Positions 9,731 to 16,560 of a stretch of DNA of 54,507 bases are shown piece after piece. The notes under the pieces were generated by a model. That model did not search any database, was not told the DNA's origin, and saw only the letters and a list, made by a program, of their open reading frames with translations. A program made the translations under genes and the position numbers. Every line of letters begins with the position of its first letter. Within the stretch, counting starts at the first letter, position 1. The stretch comes from Porphyromonadaceae bacterium UBA7555 (GTDB lineage Bacteria; Bacteroidota; Bacteroidia; Bacteroidales; Muribaculaceae), in assembly GCA_002478045.1 (NCBI GenBank), contig DLLT01000048.1:1-54507 (forward strand), given 5' to 3'.

Positions 9731-9808
9731 GTCTTAGACTCCTTTCAAACTCTTTAGCGTCTTTAGGGGCTTTAAAGACCTTAAGGCCTCTAAAGCCCCT
9801 AAAATCTT
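9731..9808. repeat. 9-bp-period array with internal hairpin, thiH-thiF spacer
   Basis: From 9731 the spacer divides exactly into 9-mers of the form NNNCTTTAR: gtcttagac, tcctttcaa, actctttag, cgtctttag, gggctttaa, agaccttaa, ggcctctaa, agcccctaa. The centre forms a strong hairpin: TTTAGGGGCTTTA (9762-9774) pairs perfectly with 9791-9803, and the loop carries CCTTAAGG. It starts 4 nt beyond the thiH stop, so it could trim or attenuate the mRNA between thiH and thiF. Confidence 0.75.
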
Positions 9809-10979
9809 ATTGTTTTACATTGTCGAATACGGCATCCCAATCCTTCCACACCGGCTCGTAACCGTTGCGGCGTATGGCCTCGGCCACTTCGTGAGGAGTA
9901 CGCTCGTCGGTTACGTGGAATTGCTCGAGGGCTTCGGGCGAGGTGGCGTATCCTCCCGGTTCGGTCTGGCTGCCGGCGCTCATCGAGGTTACGCCCAGAC
10001 GCATCATATTGTCGCGAAAGCGTGGGCTCTCGCGTGTCGAGTAAGATATGTCTACCTCGTGATCAAAGATGCGGAAGGCCATAGTCAGTTGAGCCAATTC
10101 GCGGTCCGAGATGACCACGTTGGGCTGGAAACCGCTTTCGCTGGGACACATACGGGGAAAATTGACGCTGTAGCGCGTGCGCCAATACTTGTTTTGCAGA
10201 TAGCGTAGGTGGCGGGCCATCATGATGACATCCGTGCGCCATTCTTCAAGGCCGATAAGGACGCCCATACCGATTTTGTGCACTCCGGCACGGCCCATGC
10301 GGTCATACCCGTTGAGGCGCCACGAATATATGGACTTCATACCCCGCGGGTGGTACTTGGGGTATCCGTCTCGGTGGTATGTTTCCTGGAAGCATACCAC
10401 GCCGTTAAGCCCGGCATCGACCAATCGCTCGTATTGCGACTGACGCATAGGTTGCACTTCGATGGTAAGGTTATGGAAGTACGGACGACAGGTATGCAGC
10501 ACATTCTCAAAGTATTCGGTGCCGCACAATGCCGGAAATTCGCCCGAAACTATCAGCAAATTCTCGAAAGGGCCGAGGCGACGTATGGCCTGGCATTCGG
10601 CCTCCACCTGTTCCATAGTAAGGATGGTGCGCGTCATGGGATTGGCGTGATTGAATCCGCAATACACGCAGGCATTGGCGCAAGCATTGGAGACGTACAT
10701 AGGAATGTACATAGAGATGGTGCGGCCGAATTTTTCGAGGGTGAAGCGCTGTGCCAAGGCGGCCATATCCTCGAGATAAGGAGCAGCTGCCGGCGATATA
10801 AGCGCCATGAACTCGTCGGGAGTCAAGCGGCGCTGATCGGCGGCAGCCACCGCGAGGGCAGCCTCCACCATCGGCGCTGTGACTGCGTAGGCACGCTTGG
10901 TGGTGTCGTCCCAGTCGTATTGGTCAATGATGTCGGCAAATCCGTGGTTGTCGTCCGGTGATATAATTTCTTTGGACAT
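9807..10979 (-). CDS. thiH: 2-iminoacetate synthase ThiH (radical SAM)
   Basis: This 390-residue radical SAM enzyme has the cluster motif C100-x3-C104-x2-C107 (CANACVYC). It cleaves tyrosine to dehydroglycine and p-cresol, giving the glycine-derived part of the thiazole. It is oxygen-sensitive, which fits an anaerobe. It lies between thiC and thiF in the thi operon, with repeat-bearing spacers of about 96 and 77 nt on either side. Length and motifs are those of ThiH in Bacteroidales; no ThiO (glycine oxidase) is present here. Confidence 0.96.
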   Translation of the reverse strand: MSKEIISPDDNHGFADIIDQYDWDDTTKRAYAVTAPMVEAALAVAAADQRRLTPDEFMALISPAAAPYLEDMAALAQRFTLEKFGRTISMYIPMYVSNACANACVYCGFNHANPMTRTILTMEQVEAECQAIRRLGPFENLLIVSGEFPALCGTEYFENVLHTCRPYFHNLTIEVQPMRQSQYERLVDAGLNGVVCFQETYHRDGYPKYHPRGMKSIYSWRLNGYDRMGRAGVHKIGMGVLIGLEEWRTDVIMMARHLRYLQNKYWRTRYSVNFPRMCPSESGFQPNVVISDRELAQLTMAFRIFDHEVDISYSTRESPRFRDNMMRLGVTSMSAGSQTEPGGYATSPEALEQFHVTDERTPHEVAEAIRRNGYEPVWKDWDAVFDNVKQ

Positions 10980-11008
10980 AAATGTATTGTTCTGATTATT
11001 TGAGGGGA

Positions 11009-11075
11009 ATGTTTTAGGGCCTTTAGATCCTTAAAATCTAAGACCCAACACCTAAGGCCTAACACCTAAGGCCTC
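11009..11075. repeat. 9-bp-period array plus perfect 14-bp tandem duplication, thiC-thiH spacer
   Basis: The 9-mers atgttttag, ggcctttag, atccttaaa and atctaagac are followed by two exact copies of AACACCTAAGGCCT (11047-11060 and 11061-11074). The second copy ends just before the thiC stop. GGGCCTTTAGAT...ATCTAAGACCC can fold as a hairpin. Confidence 0.7.
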
Positions 11076-12788
11076 TTATTTACATTCTTGGTTGACGTTT
11101 TGGGATATGCGCATGGCGCAGAAGTTGGGGCCGCACATGGTACAGAACTTATCGTCCGCATCGGGGGCATCGCGACGCGCCTTGACATAAATGTCGCGTG
11201 CTCGCTCTGGGTCAAGCGACAGATTGAACTGGTCTTTCCAACGGAATTCGAAACGGGCTTTGCTCAGGGCATTGTCGCGTACCTGCGCTCCGGGGAAACC
11301 CTTGGCCAAGTCGGCTGCATGTGCGGCCAATTTGTAAGTGATTACGCCCGTGCGCACATCCTCGAGATCGGGCAGCGACAAATGCTCCTTAGGTGTGACG
11401 TAGCACAGCATAGCCGTACCCATAGCACCTATAGCCGCTCCGCCTATGGCACTGGTGATATGGTCATAACCGGGGGCGATATCCGTCGTCAACGGCCCGA
11501 GTGTGTAGAACGGTGCACCATGGCACTTGTCTATTTCGCGGTCCATATTTTCGCGAATCTTCTGCATAGGAACGTGTCCGGGACCTTCGATCATCACCTG
11601 CACATCGTGTTCCCAAGCTTTGGAGCACAATTCTCCAAGGACATCGAGTTCGAGGAACTGCGCACGGTCATTGGCATCATGAATGCTTCCGGGACGCATG
11701 CCGTCTCCTAGTGATACGGCCACGTCATAGCGGTTGAGAATCTCGCAAATTTCGTCGAAATGCGTATACAAAAAGCTTTCGTTGTCATGCAGCACCGTCC
11801 ATTGCGTCATTATGGATCCACCGCGCGAAACGCATCCGGTGAGACGGTCTTTGATAAGTGCGGCGTGTTCGCGAAGAACTCCGGCATGTATGGTAAAGTA
11901 GTCCACGCCCTGTTCGCATTGCTCGATAAGGGTATCGCGGTAAATGTCCCACGTAAGACGGCGAACATCACCGTTGACTTTCTCAAGTGCTTGGTATATA
12001 GGAACAGTGCCTACGGGTACAGGCGAGTTGCGTATAATCCATTCGCGTGTCTCATGAATATTATCGCCGGTGCTGAGATCCATGAGCGTATCGCCACCCC
12101 AGTAGCAGCTCCACATGGCCTTATCGATTTCCTCGGCTATGCCCGACGATAGTGCCGAGTTGCCTATATTGGCGTTGATTTTGACGCTGAAAGCGCTACC
12201 GATAATCATCGGCTCGGCCTCGGGGTGATTGATATTGGCCGGAATAAGGGCACGACCGGCAGCAATCTCGTCACGCACAAATTCGGGCGTGATATACGAC
12301 TCAATGCCGCGTGCGGCATTGTCCAAGTTTTCACGTATGGCGACATATTCCATCTCCGGGGTGATTATGCCCTTACGCGCATAGTGCATCTGGGTGACGC
12401 GACGGCCTTCGGCGGCCACTCGCGGTGCTATGGCACGCGGAAAGCGGATGTCATCGAGGCTGTGGTCGGCCAAGCGTCGCTGACCATAGGTGCTGGTGAT
12501 GCCGTCTAAAGCTACGGTGTCGCCGCGGCGTTCTATCCAAGACTGACGCAGACGCGGTACGCCCTTTTTGATATCCTTAGGCACGTTCGGGTCGGTGTAC
12601 ACGCCGCTGGTGTCGTAGAGAGTGATATCCTCGTTGGGATGCTCAATGCGCTTGCCGTCCTCGATGGTGACTGTGGGATACTGGCTGACGCGGCGCATGG
12701 CCACGCGGATGTCCGGAAACAGCGTTCCGGGAACGTATATCTTGGTGCTATTGGGATAGGAGGACACAGCGATATCTGATACTTTCAT
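11076..12788 (-). CDS. thiC: Phosphomethylpyrimidine synthase ThiC
   Basis: The 570-residue enzyme converts aminoimidazole ribotide to HMP phosphate, the pyrimidine half of thiamin, by radical SAM chemistry. The C-terminal cluster motif is C549-x2-C552-x4-C557 (CTMCGPNFC), the atypical ThiC arrangement. Internal signatures such as NINHPE, MIEGPGHVP and YTLGPLTTDIAPGYDHI are all present. It follows thiG (72-nt gap) and precedes thiH. The first residues (MKVSDIAVSSYPNSTKIY) match a normal ThiC N-terminus, so the start is well placed. Confidence 0.98.
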   Translation of the reverse strand: MKVSDIAVSSYPNSTKIYVPGTLFPDIRVAMRRVSQYPTVTIEDGKRIEHPNEDITLYDTSGVYTDPNVPKDIKKGVPRLRQSWIERRGDTVALDGITSTYGQRRLADHSLDDIRFPRAIAPRVAAEGRRVTQMHYARKGIITPEMEYVAIRENLDNAARGIESYITPEFVRDEIAAGRALIPANINHPEAEPMIIGSAFSVKINANIGNSALSSGIAEEIDKAMWSCYWGGDTLMDLSTGDNIHETREWIIRNSPVPVGTVPIYQALEKVNGDVRRLTWDIYRDTLIEQCEQGVDYFTIHAGVLREHAALIKDRLTGCVSRGGSIMTQWTVLHDNESFLYTHFDEICEILNRYDVAVSLGDGMRPGSIHDANDRAQFLELDVLGELCSKAWEHDVQVMIEGPGHVPMQKIRENMDREIDKCHGAPFYTLGPLTTDIAPGYDHITSAIGGAAIGAMGTAMLCYVTPKEHLSLPDLEDVRTGVITYKLAAHAADLAKGFPGAQVRDNALSKARFEFRWKDQFNLSLDPERARDIYVKARRDAPDADDKFCTMCGPNFCAMRISQNVNQECK

Positions 12789-12860
12789 AATCGTATTTTT
12801 GGCATTTTGTTGTTTGGATATAGAGACTATGATGGCTATATATGCAATTATAGGGCTTAG

Positions 12861-13640
12861 TTAGTCGTTGAGGAAGGATGTCAGAGGGCTGGTGGCCACA
12901 GCGTGGCGGAAGGTGCCGGCCGGACCGGCGATGCGTCCGCGATGTCCGGCATCGACTGCATCGGCAAAAGCACGAGCCATCACTATGGGGTCGGCCGCTA
13001 CGGCTATGGCGGTATTGACCAGCACCGCATCTGCGCCCATTTCCAGAGCCGCAGCTGCATGCGAAGGCAATCCGAGTCCGGCGTCTACGACTACGGGAAT
13101 CGATGCCTGCTCAATAATGATTTCGAGAAAGTCTCGCGTCAGCAGCCCTTTATTCGTCCCTATAGGCGCACCCAGAGGCATCACTGCTGCGGCGCCGGCT
13201 TCTTCGAGGCGTTTGCATAGTACGGGATCGGCCTGTACATAGGGCAGCACCACAAAACCCTCTTTAGCCAATGTCTCGGTGGCTGCAAGGGTCTCCATAG
13301 GATCCGGCATCAGATACTTGGGATCGGGATGTATCTCCAGCTTTATAAAAGGAGTGCCGAAAACCTCGCGGCTAAGGCGCGCAGCCACAACGGCTTCGCG
13401 AGCATCGCGCACGCCTGATGTATTGGGCAACAGCTGTATTTTCTCGCGGTCTATGGCCGAGAGCATATCGTCGGTGGCATCGGAGGCCATATTGACGCGC
13501 TTCATAGCTACGGTGACCATCTGCGTACCCGAGGCTTCAATGGCACGGTGCATAATTTCGGACGAGGCAAATTTGCCTGTGCCCACAAACAGGCGCGAGG
13601 TAAATTGCCGTCCACCTATTATCAGTTGTTTATCTTCCAT
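12861..13640 (-). CDS. thiG: Thiazole synthase ThiG
   Basis: A 259-residue TIM-barrel enzyme that builds the thiazole phosphate ring from deoxyxylulose 5-phosphate, dehydroglycine and ThiS thiocarboxylate. The Schiff-base lysine is probably K100 in FIKLEIHPD. LPNTSG, PVVVDAGLG and GADAVLVNTAIA are further family motifs. It lies 69 nt after the TenI-ThiE fusion and 72 nt before thiC. Nothing is unusual in its length or domains. Confidence 0.97.
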   Translation of the reverse strand: MEDKQLIIGGRQFTSRLFVGTGKFASSEIMHRAIEASGTQMVTVAMKRVNMASDATDDMLSAIDREKIQLLPNTSGVRDAREAVVAARLSREVFGTPFIKLEIHPDPKYLMPDPMETLAATETLAKEGFVVLPYVQADPVLCKRLEEAGAAAVMPLGAPIGTNKGLLTRDFLEIIIEQASIPVVVDAGLGLPSHAAAALEMGADAVLVNTAIAVAADPIVMARAFADAVDAGHRGRIAGPAGTFRHAVATSPLTSFLND

Positions 13641-13709
13641 TTTATTGTATGTGTTGTTTGTCGTGTATTATATGTTGTTTGCCTTATTTTCTGTTGTATG
13701 CGATGCGAG

Positions 13710-14996
13710 TCATTGTCCTCGTACCGTTTCAAAATCCTGCATTATGCGGCGTACGGCAGCCGCCGGGTCGGCGGCGCGGCATATTGCCGAACTGACGGCT
13801 ATGCCATCGGCTCCGGAGGCCAGCACTGCGGGGATGTCCTCACCGACAATGCCGCCTATGACAAGTATGGGCACGCGGATGCCCAAGTCGCGTATATGTC
13901 GCACAAGATCTCGCGTACCTTGAGCTCCAAGCGGCTGCGCCAAACGGCGTTTGGTGGTAGTAAAACGCCACGGGCCCAAGCCGATGTAGTCTATGGGCTT
14001 TGCGACAAGGCGTTCGGCATCGGCGGCACAATTGACAGTGGCACCTATCAGCGGCACCGGTCCGAGTATGGCACGTGCCTCAGCCGGATCCATATCTTCG
14101 CGCCCTAAGTGTACTCCATCAATAGAAGTACGATGCACTGCCTGCACATCATCATCCACAATAAGAGTGGTTCCATGACTGTGACAGAAGTCCCGTAACA
14201 ATATCAGTGCAGCATCTCGATCGGCCGAGACGGCGTCCTTCATACGCACCTGCACCCATCGGCATCCGCCCGAGACGGCCTGTCGCGCTTGCTCCACGGT
14301 GGTTGCGACATCCACGCCGTCAGTAACCAAGTGTACGGGCGAGGGGAAGCGTCCGGGGATGTTTCTGCTTACACCACGAGCAGCAGCAACGATACGGCGG
14401 CAGCGTTCGAGTGCCTCGCCACCTTCCCAAACATACCCTAAGAAGGCGGCTCCGGCAAATCCGGCGGCAGCTACATCGACGATATGCTCGGGCGTCATTC
14501 CGCCTAAAGCAATTACACGCCTTGCCGATAGGCATAGGCGCACGGCAGGTCCGGAAGGATTGATAGCAGCCGCATATCCGTGCTTGGATATAGAGTCGAA
14601 TACGGGCGACAATGTTACGTAAGACAACGCCGCAGGGGCCGCGGCGACCTCGGCCGCCGTATGACAGCTACCGGACAAGACGGTACACGGCGGAAGTGCA
14701 CCACCCTCTGCCAAAGCCGCGGACGACAGGTGTACGCCTACGCCGATATGGGCGGCGGCCACGGCATTGTGTCCGTGGATGCTGACACGGCTCCACAGCG
14801 CATGAGGGATACCGTCCACGATAGCCGAGAGTTCGGCATCGCCGGCTTGAGGATGACGCAAGTGCACGCGCAGATTGTCGTCAAGTTCGAGTATAGACGT
14901 CAAGATGCGCGCCTCGTCAGCCATTATAGCCTCCGGCGTGATGATTATAGGAATCATCGGCGCACACCCGTGCATATCCGATGTATCAACCTCCAT
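13710..14996 (-). CDS. thiE: TenI-ThiE fusion: thiazole tautomerase-like domain joined to thiamin phosphate synthase
   Basis: Two ThiE-superfamily barrels lie in one ~428-residue chain. The first (about 15-210) is TenI-like: IIITPE, HLRHP, SIHGH, GVHLS, SGSCHTAAE, YVTLSPVFDS and a phosphate site at VIALGGMTPEH. The second (about 220-428) is a standard ThiE: HLVTDG, WVQVRMKD, VDDDVQAVH, DGVHLGREDM, GLGPWRFTTTK and VIGGI. ThiE couples HMP-PP with thiazole phosphate; TenI aromatises the thiazole. The first domain keeps the SPVF and phosphate loops, so it may be active. I chose the start at 14996 (MEVD), whose ATG overlaps the terminal Gly-Gly codons and stop of thiS; an upstream start at 15023 is possible. 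Confidence 0.9.
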   Translation of the reverse strand: MEVDTSDMHGCAPMIPIIITPEAIMADEARILTSILELDDNLRVHLRHPQAGDAELSAIVDGIPHALWSRVSIHGHNAVAAAHIGVGVHLSSAALAEGGALPPCTVLSGSCHTAAEVAAAPAALSYVTLSPVFDSISKHGYAAAINPSGPAVRLCLSARRVIALGGMTPEHIVDVAAAGFAGAAFLGYVWEGGEALERCRRIVAAARGVSRNIPGRFPSPVHLVTDGVDVATTVEQARQAVSGGCRWVQVRMKDAVSADRDAALILLRDFCHSHGTTLIVDDDVQAVHRTSIDGVHLGREDMDPAEARAILGPVPLIGATVNCAADAERLVAKPIDYIGLGPWRFTTTKRRLAQPLGAQGTRDLVRHIRDLGIRVPILVIGGIVGEDIPAVLASGADGIAVSSAICRAADPAAAVRRIMQDFETVRGQ

Positions 14997-15198
14997 AGGC
15001 GGCTTTGATGAGTATAATGTCATCGCCTTCGTTGAGGACGTGTGTATCCCAAGTTCCGCGCGGAACTACCGCACCGTTGACAGCGGCAGCCATACCCTCA
15101 ATAGTGCCGAGCACGCTCTGCAGTGCCTCGGCCAGGGTGGCGCCGGCAGTGACATTGTACGATTTGCTGTTGATGATAATGGTCATATTTGTATGCAT
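14986..15198 (-). CDS. thiS: Sulfur carrier protein ThiS
   Basis: A ~66-70-residue ubiquitin-fold carrier ending in Gly-Gly (IKAAYGG), where ThiF adenylates it and sulfur is loaded for ThiG. The first ATG overlaps the thiD stop by one base; the Met at 15186 (MTIIINSKS) gives a more typical N-terminus and may be the true start. The stop overlaps the start of the TenI-ThiE fusion, so translation of thiD, thiS and the fusion is probably coupled. Confidence 0.95.
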   Translation of the reverse strand: MHTNMTIIINSKSYNVTAGATLAEALQSVLGTIEGMAAAVNGAVVPRGTWDTHVLNEGDDIILIKAAYGG

Positions 15199-16238
15199 TA
15201 TTGTAAAAAGTGAGACTCTTTATGGACCTTAGTGTCCTTAGGGACCTTAGGGCCTTTAACTTCTATCTGTGAATTCCAAATCAGTAGCGCCGGGCCGTGA
15301 CCGTGACCGAAATGACATTCTGCGCCGACACGCAAAGCATCGGAGAGCCAAGCTTTGGCGCGAGCGACAGCATCTTCCAAGGCGTAACCTCTCGAGAGAT
15401 ATGCCGCTATGGCCGAGGACAGCGTACAGCCTGTGCCATGTGTATTGGGCGTATGCACTACCGGACCATTGAAGACTCGCGCCGGGGTATCAACGGCTTG
15501 CACCAAGATATCTACCGCACGCTCTTCTTCCGGGCCTGCGGTATATGTCGATGTTGAGAGTTTAGTTCCCTGTTCTTTATCCGCAGCTCGTATTGATAGG
15601 TCCGGCACAAGGTGCCCGCCTTTTAGAAGTACGGCACGGCAACCGTAGCGATGAATAATGGCACGTGCGGCAGCCTCCATATCGGATTGTGTTGCGATAT
15701 CCATACCGGTGAGCATACGTGCTTCGGGGATATTAGGCGTCACCACCGTTGCCATCGGGAAAAGCCGACGAACAATCTCGGCGGCTGCACTATCGTCACT
15801 GAGGCGGTCGCCGCTGGTGGCCACAGCCACAGGATCGAGCACCACAGGGCCGACGTGACGTCGTGCCAGCACCTCGGCTACAGCGACAGCGGTAGGACCG
15901 TCGGGAATCATACCAATCTTGACTGCATCGGGACGCACATCATCAAAGACGGCTTCAAGCTGGGCACACACCGCCTCGGAACCTACATTTATATAGGAGC
16001 GTACGCCGACGGTGTTTTGGGCGGTGACGGCCGTAATCGCGGTCATCGTATAGACCCCCAAGGCCATACAAGCCTTTATGTCGGCCTGGATGCCGGCGCC
16101 GCCTATACTGTCGCTACCGGCCACGGAAAGCACCGTAGGACGATGCCCGCCGTCTTGGCCTATATATACACCACACGACATCGCGGTATGGTCGCAACGT
16201 TCAATGGATGACGAAATTTGGTTGTCTGAATTCTGCAT
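15198..16238 (-). CDS. thiD: HMP kinase / HMP-phosphate kinase ThiD
   Basis: This ribokinase-fold enzyme phosphorylates HMP and HMP-P to HMP-PP. Motifs are TVLSVAGSDSIGGAGIQADIK at the substrate site (here about 36 residues from the chosen start), VLDPVAVATSG, VTPNIPEA and the anion hole HGTGCTLSSAIA. It is the first gene of the thi operon, downstream of a TPP riboswitch. I chose Met at 16238; an ATG at 16274 is also open. Two oddities: an insertion before the anion hole (about 200-245, Ser/Thr/Glu-rich), and a C-terminal tail of period three (KGP KVP KDT KVH KES) encoded by a 9-bp DNA repeat array. Confidence 0.95.
   Translation of the reverse strand: MQNSDNQISSSIERCDHTAMSCGVYIGQDGGHRPTVLSVAGSDSIGGAGIQADIKACMALGVYTMTAITAVTAQNTVGVRSYINVGSEAVCAQLEAVFDDVRPDAVKIGMIPDGPTAVAVAEVLARRHVGPVVLDPVAVATSGDRLSDDSAAAEIVRRLFPMATVVTPNIPEARMLTGMDIATQSDMEAAARAIIHRYGCRAVLLKGGHLVPDLSIRAADKEQGTKLSTSTYTAGPEEERAVDILVQAVDTPARVFNGPVVHTPNTHGTGCTLSSAIAAYLSRGYALEDAVARAKAWLSDALRVGAECHFGHGHGPALLIWNSQIEVKGPKVPKDTKVHKESHFLQ
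15214..15267. repeat. 9-bp-period array inside the 3' end of thiD
   Basis: The units gactcttta, tggacctta, gtgtcctta, gggacctta and gggccttta follow one another without gaps. Read on the minus strand they are coding and give a lysine every third residue in the ThiD tail. Nine base pairs is three codons, so the array can grow or shrink without a frameshift. Confidence 0.75.
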
Positions 16239-16282
16239 AGAGCCAACTTTTTGCACGTTTATCACCAGATCCATTCCGGGCG

Positions 16283-16326
16283 ATGGGACGATATCTGTCC
16301 CGACAACTACTTAAGGGGCTGTATAC
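16283..16326 (-). promoter_or_regulatory. Possible expression platform of the thi riboswitch
   Basis: Downstream of the aptamer in the minus-strand transcript, a segment complementary to 16315-16326 (GGGGCTGTATAC on plus) can pair with the 3' part of the aptamer (GGGGAGTAT). A separate GGGAC...GTCCC hairpin follows (16285-16301). Mutually exclusive pairing would link ligand state to thiD expression. This is a hand-drawn structure, not a computed fold. Confidence 0.4.
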
Positions 16327-16342
16327 TTTGGCTCGTACGTCG

Positions 16343-16430
16343 TTCATACTCCCCGGGCGGCATTATCCGTCGACAGGTTATGAGGGTATCATCTCAGCCG
16401 AACCCAAAGGCTCAGCACCCCTGATGCTGC
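16343..16430 (-). ncRNA. TPP (thiamin pyrophosphate) riboswitch
   Basis: On the minus strand the conserved THI-box blocks appear in order: CAGGGGTGC, GGCTGAGATGATACCCT, AACCTG and GGATAATGCCGC, then GGGGAGTATG. The CUGAGA and ACCCU elements form the pyrimidine-binding arm, and GGAUAAUGCC contacts the pyrophosphate. It sits ahead of thiD, the first gene of a full thi operon, so TPP should repress the operon. The promoter -7 box overlaps its upstream edge, so the transcript begins almost at the aptamer. Confidence 0.96.
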
Positions 16431-16460
16431 AAAGTTACGAATTCTATTTGAATTCGCGAA
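16430..16460 (-). promoter_or_regulatory. Promoter of the thi operon
   Basis: Read on the minus strand: TTTC (16460-16457), a 19-nt spacer, then TAACTTTG (16437-16430). The -7 element is a full match to TANNTTTG; the -33 element has one mismatch. Transcription should begin near 16423, at the first bases of the TPP aptamer. Confidence 0.65.
16438..16456. promoter_or_regulatory. Perfect palindrome filling the thi promoter spacer, candidate operator
   Basis: CGAATTC-TATTT-GAATTCG is a perfect 7+5+7 inverted repeat. It coincides exactly with the 19-nt spacer between the -33 and -7 elements. A protein bound here would cover the promoter. The divergent gene starting at 16561 encodes a regulator, so it is an obvious candidate, but nothing in the sequence proves that pairing. 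Confidence 0.5.
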
Positions 16461-16517
16461 AGATAATAGTAGAATTGTTATCTGCAAGTCGCCCAATCTA
16501 ATTTGGAAATAAATTCG

Positions 16518-16525
16518 TAAATTTG
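16518..16525 (+). promoter_or_regulatory. -7 promoter element for the hemerythrin-LuxR regulator
   Basis: TAAATTTG lies 35 nt upstream of the ATG in a context (AATTCGTAAATTTGCATT) identical over 18 nt to the promoter at 19523-19540. No TTTG is found 19-20 nt upstream, so the promoter may be weak or need an activator. Confidence 0.5.
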
Positions 16526-16560
16526 CATTTGTACAGAAAAAGAAAGATACAGCACTTACA

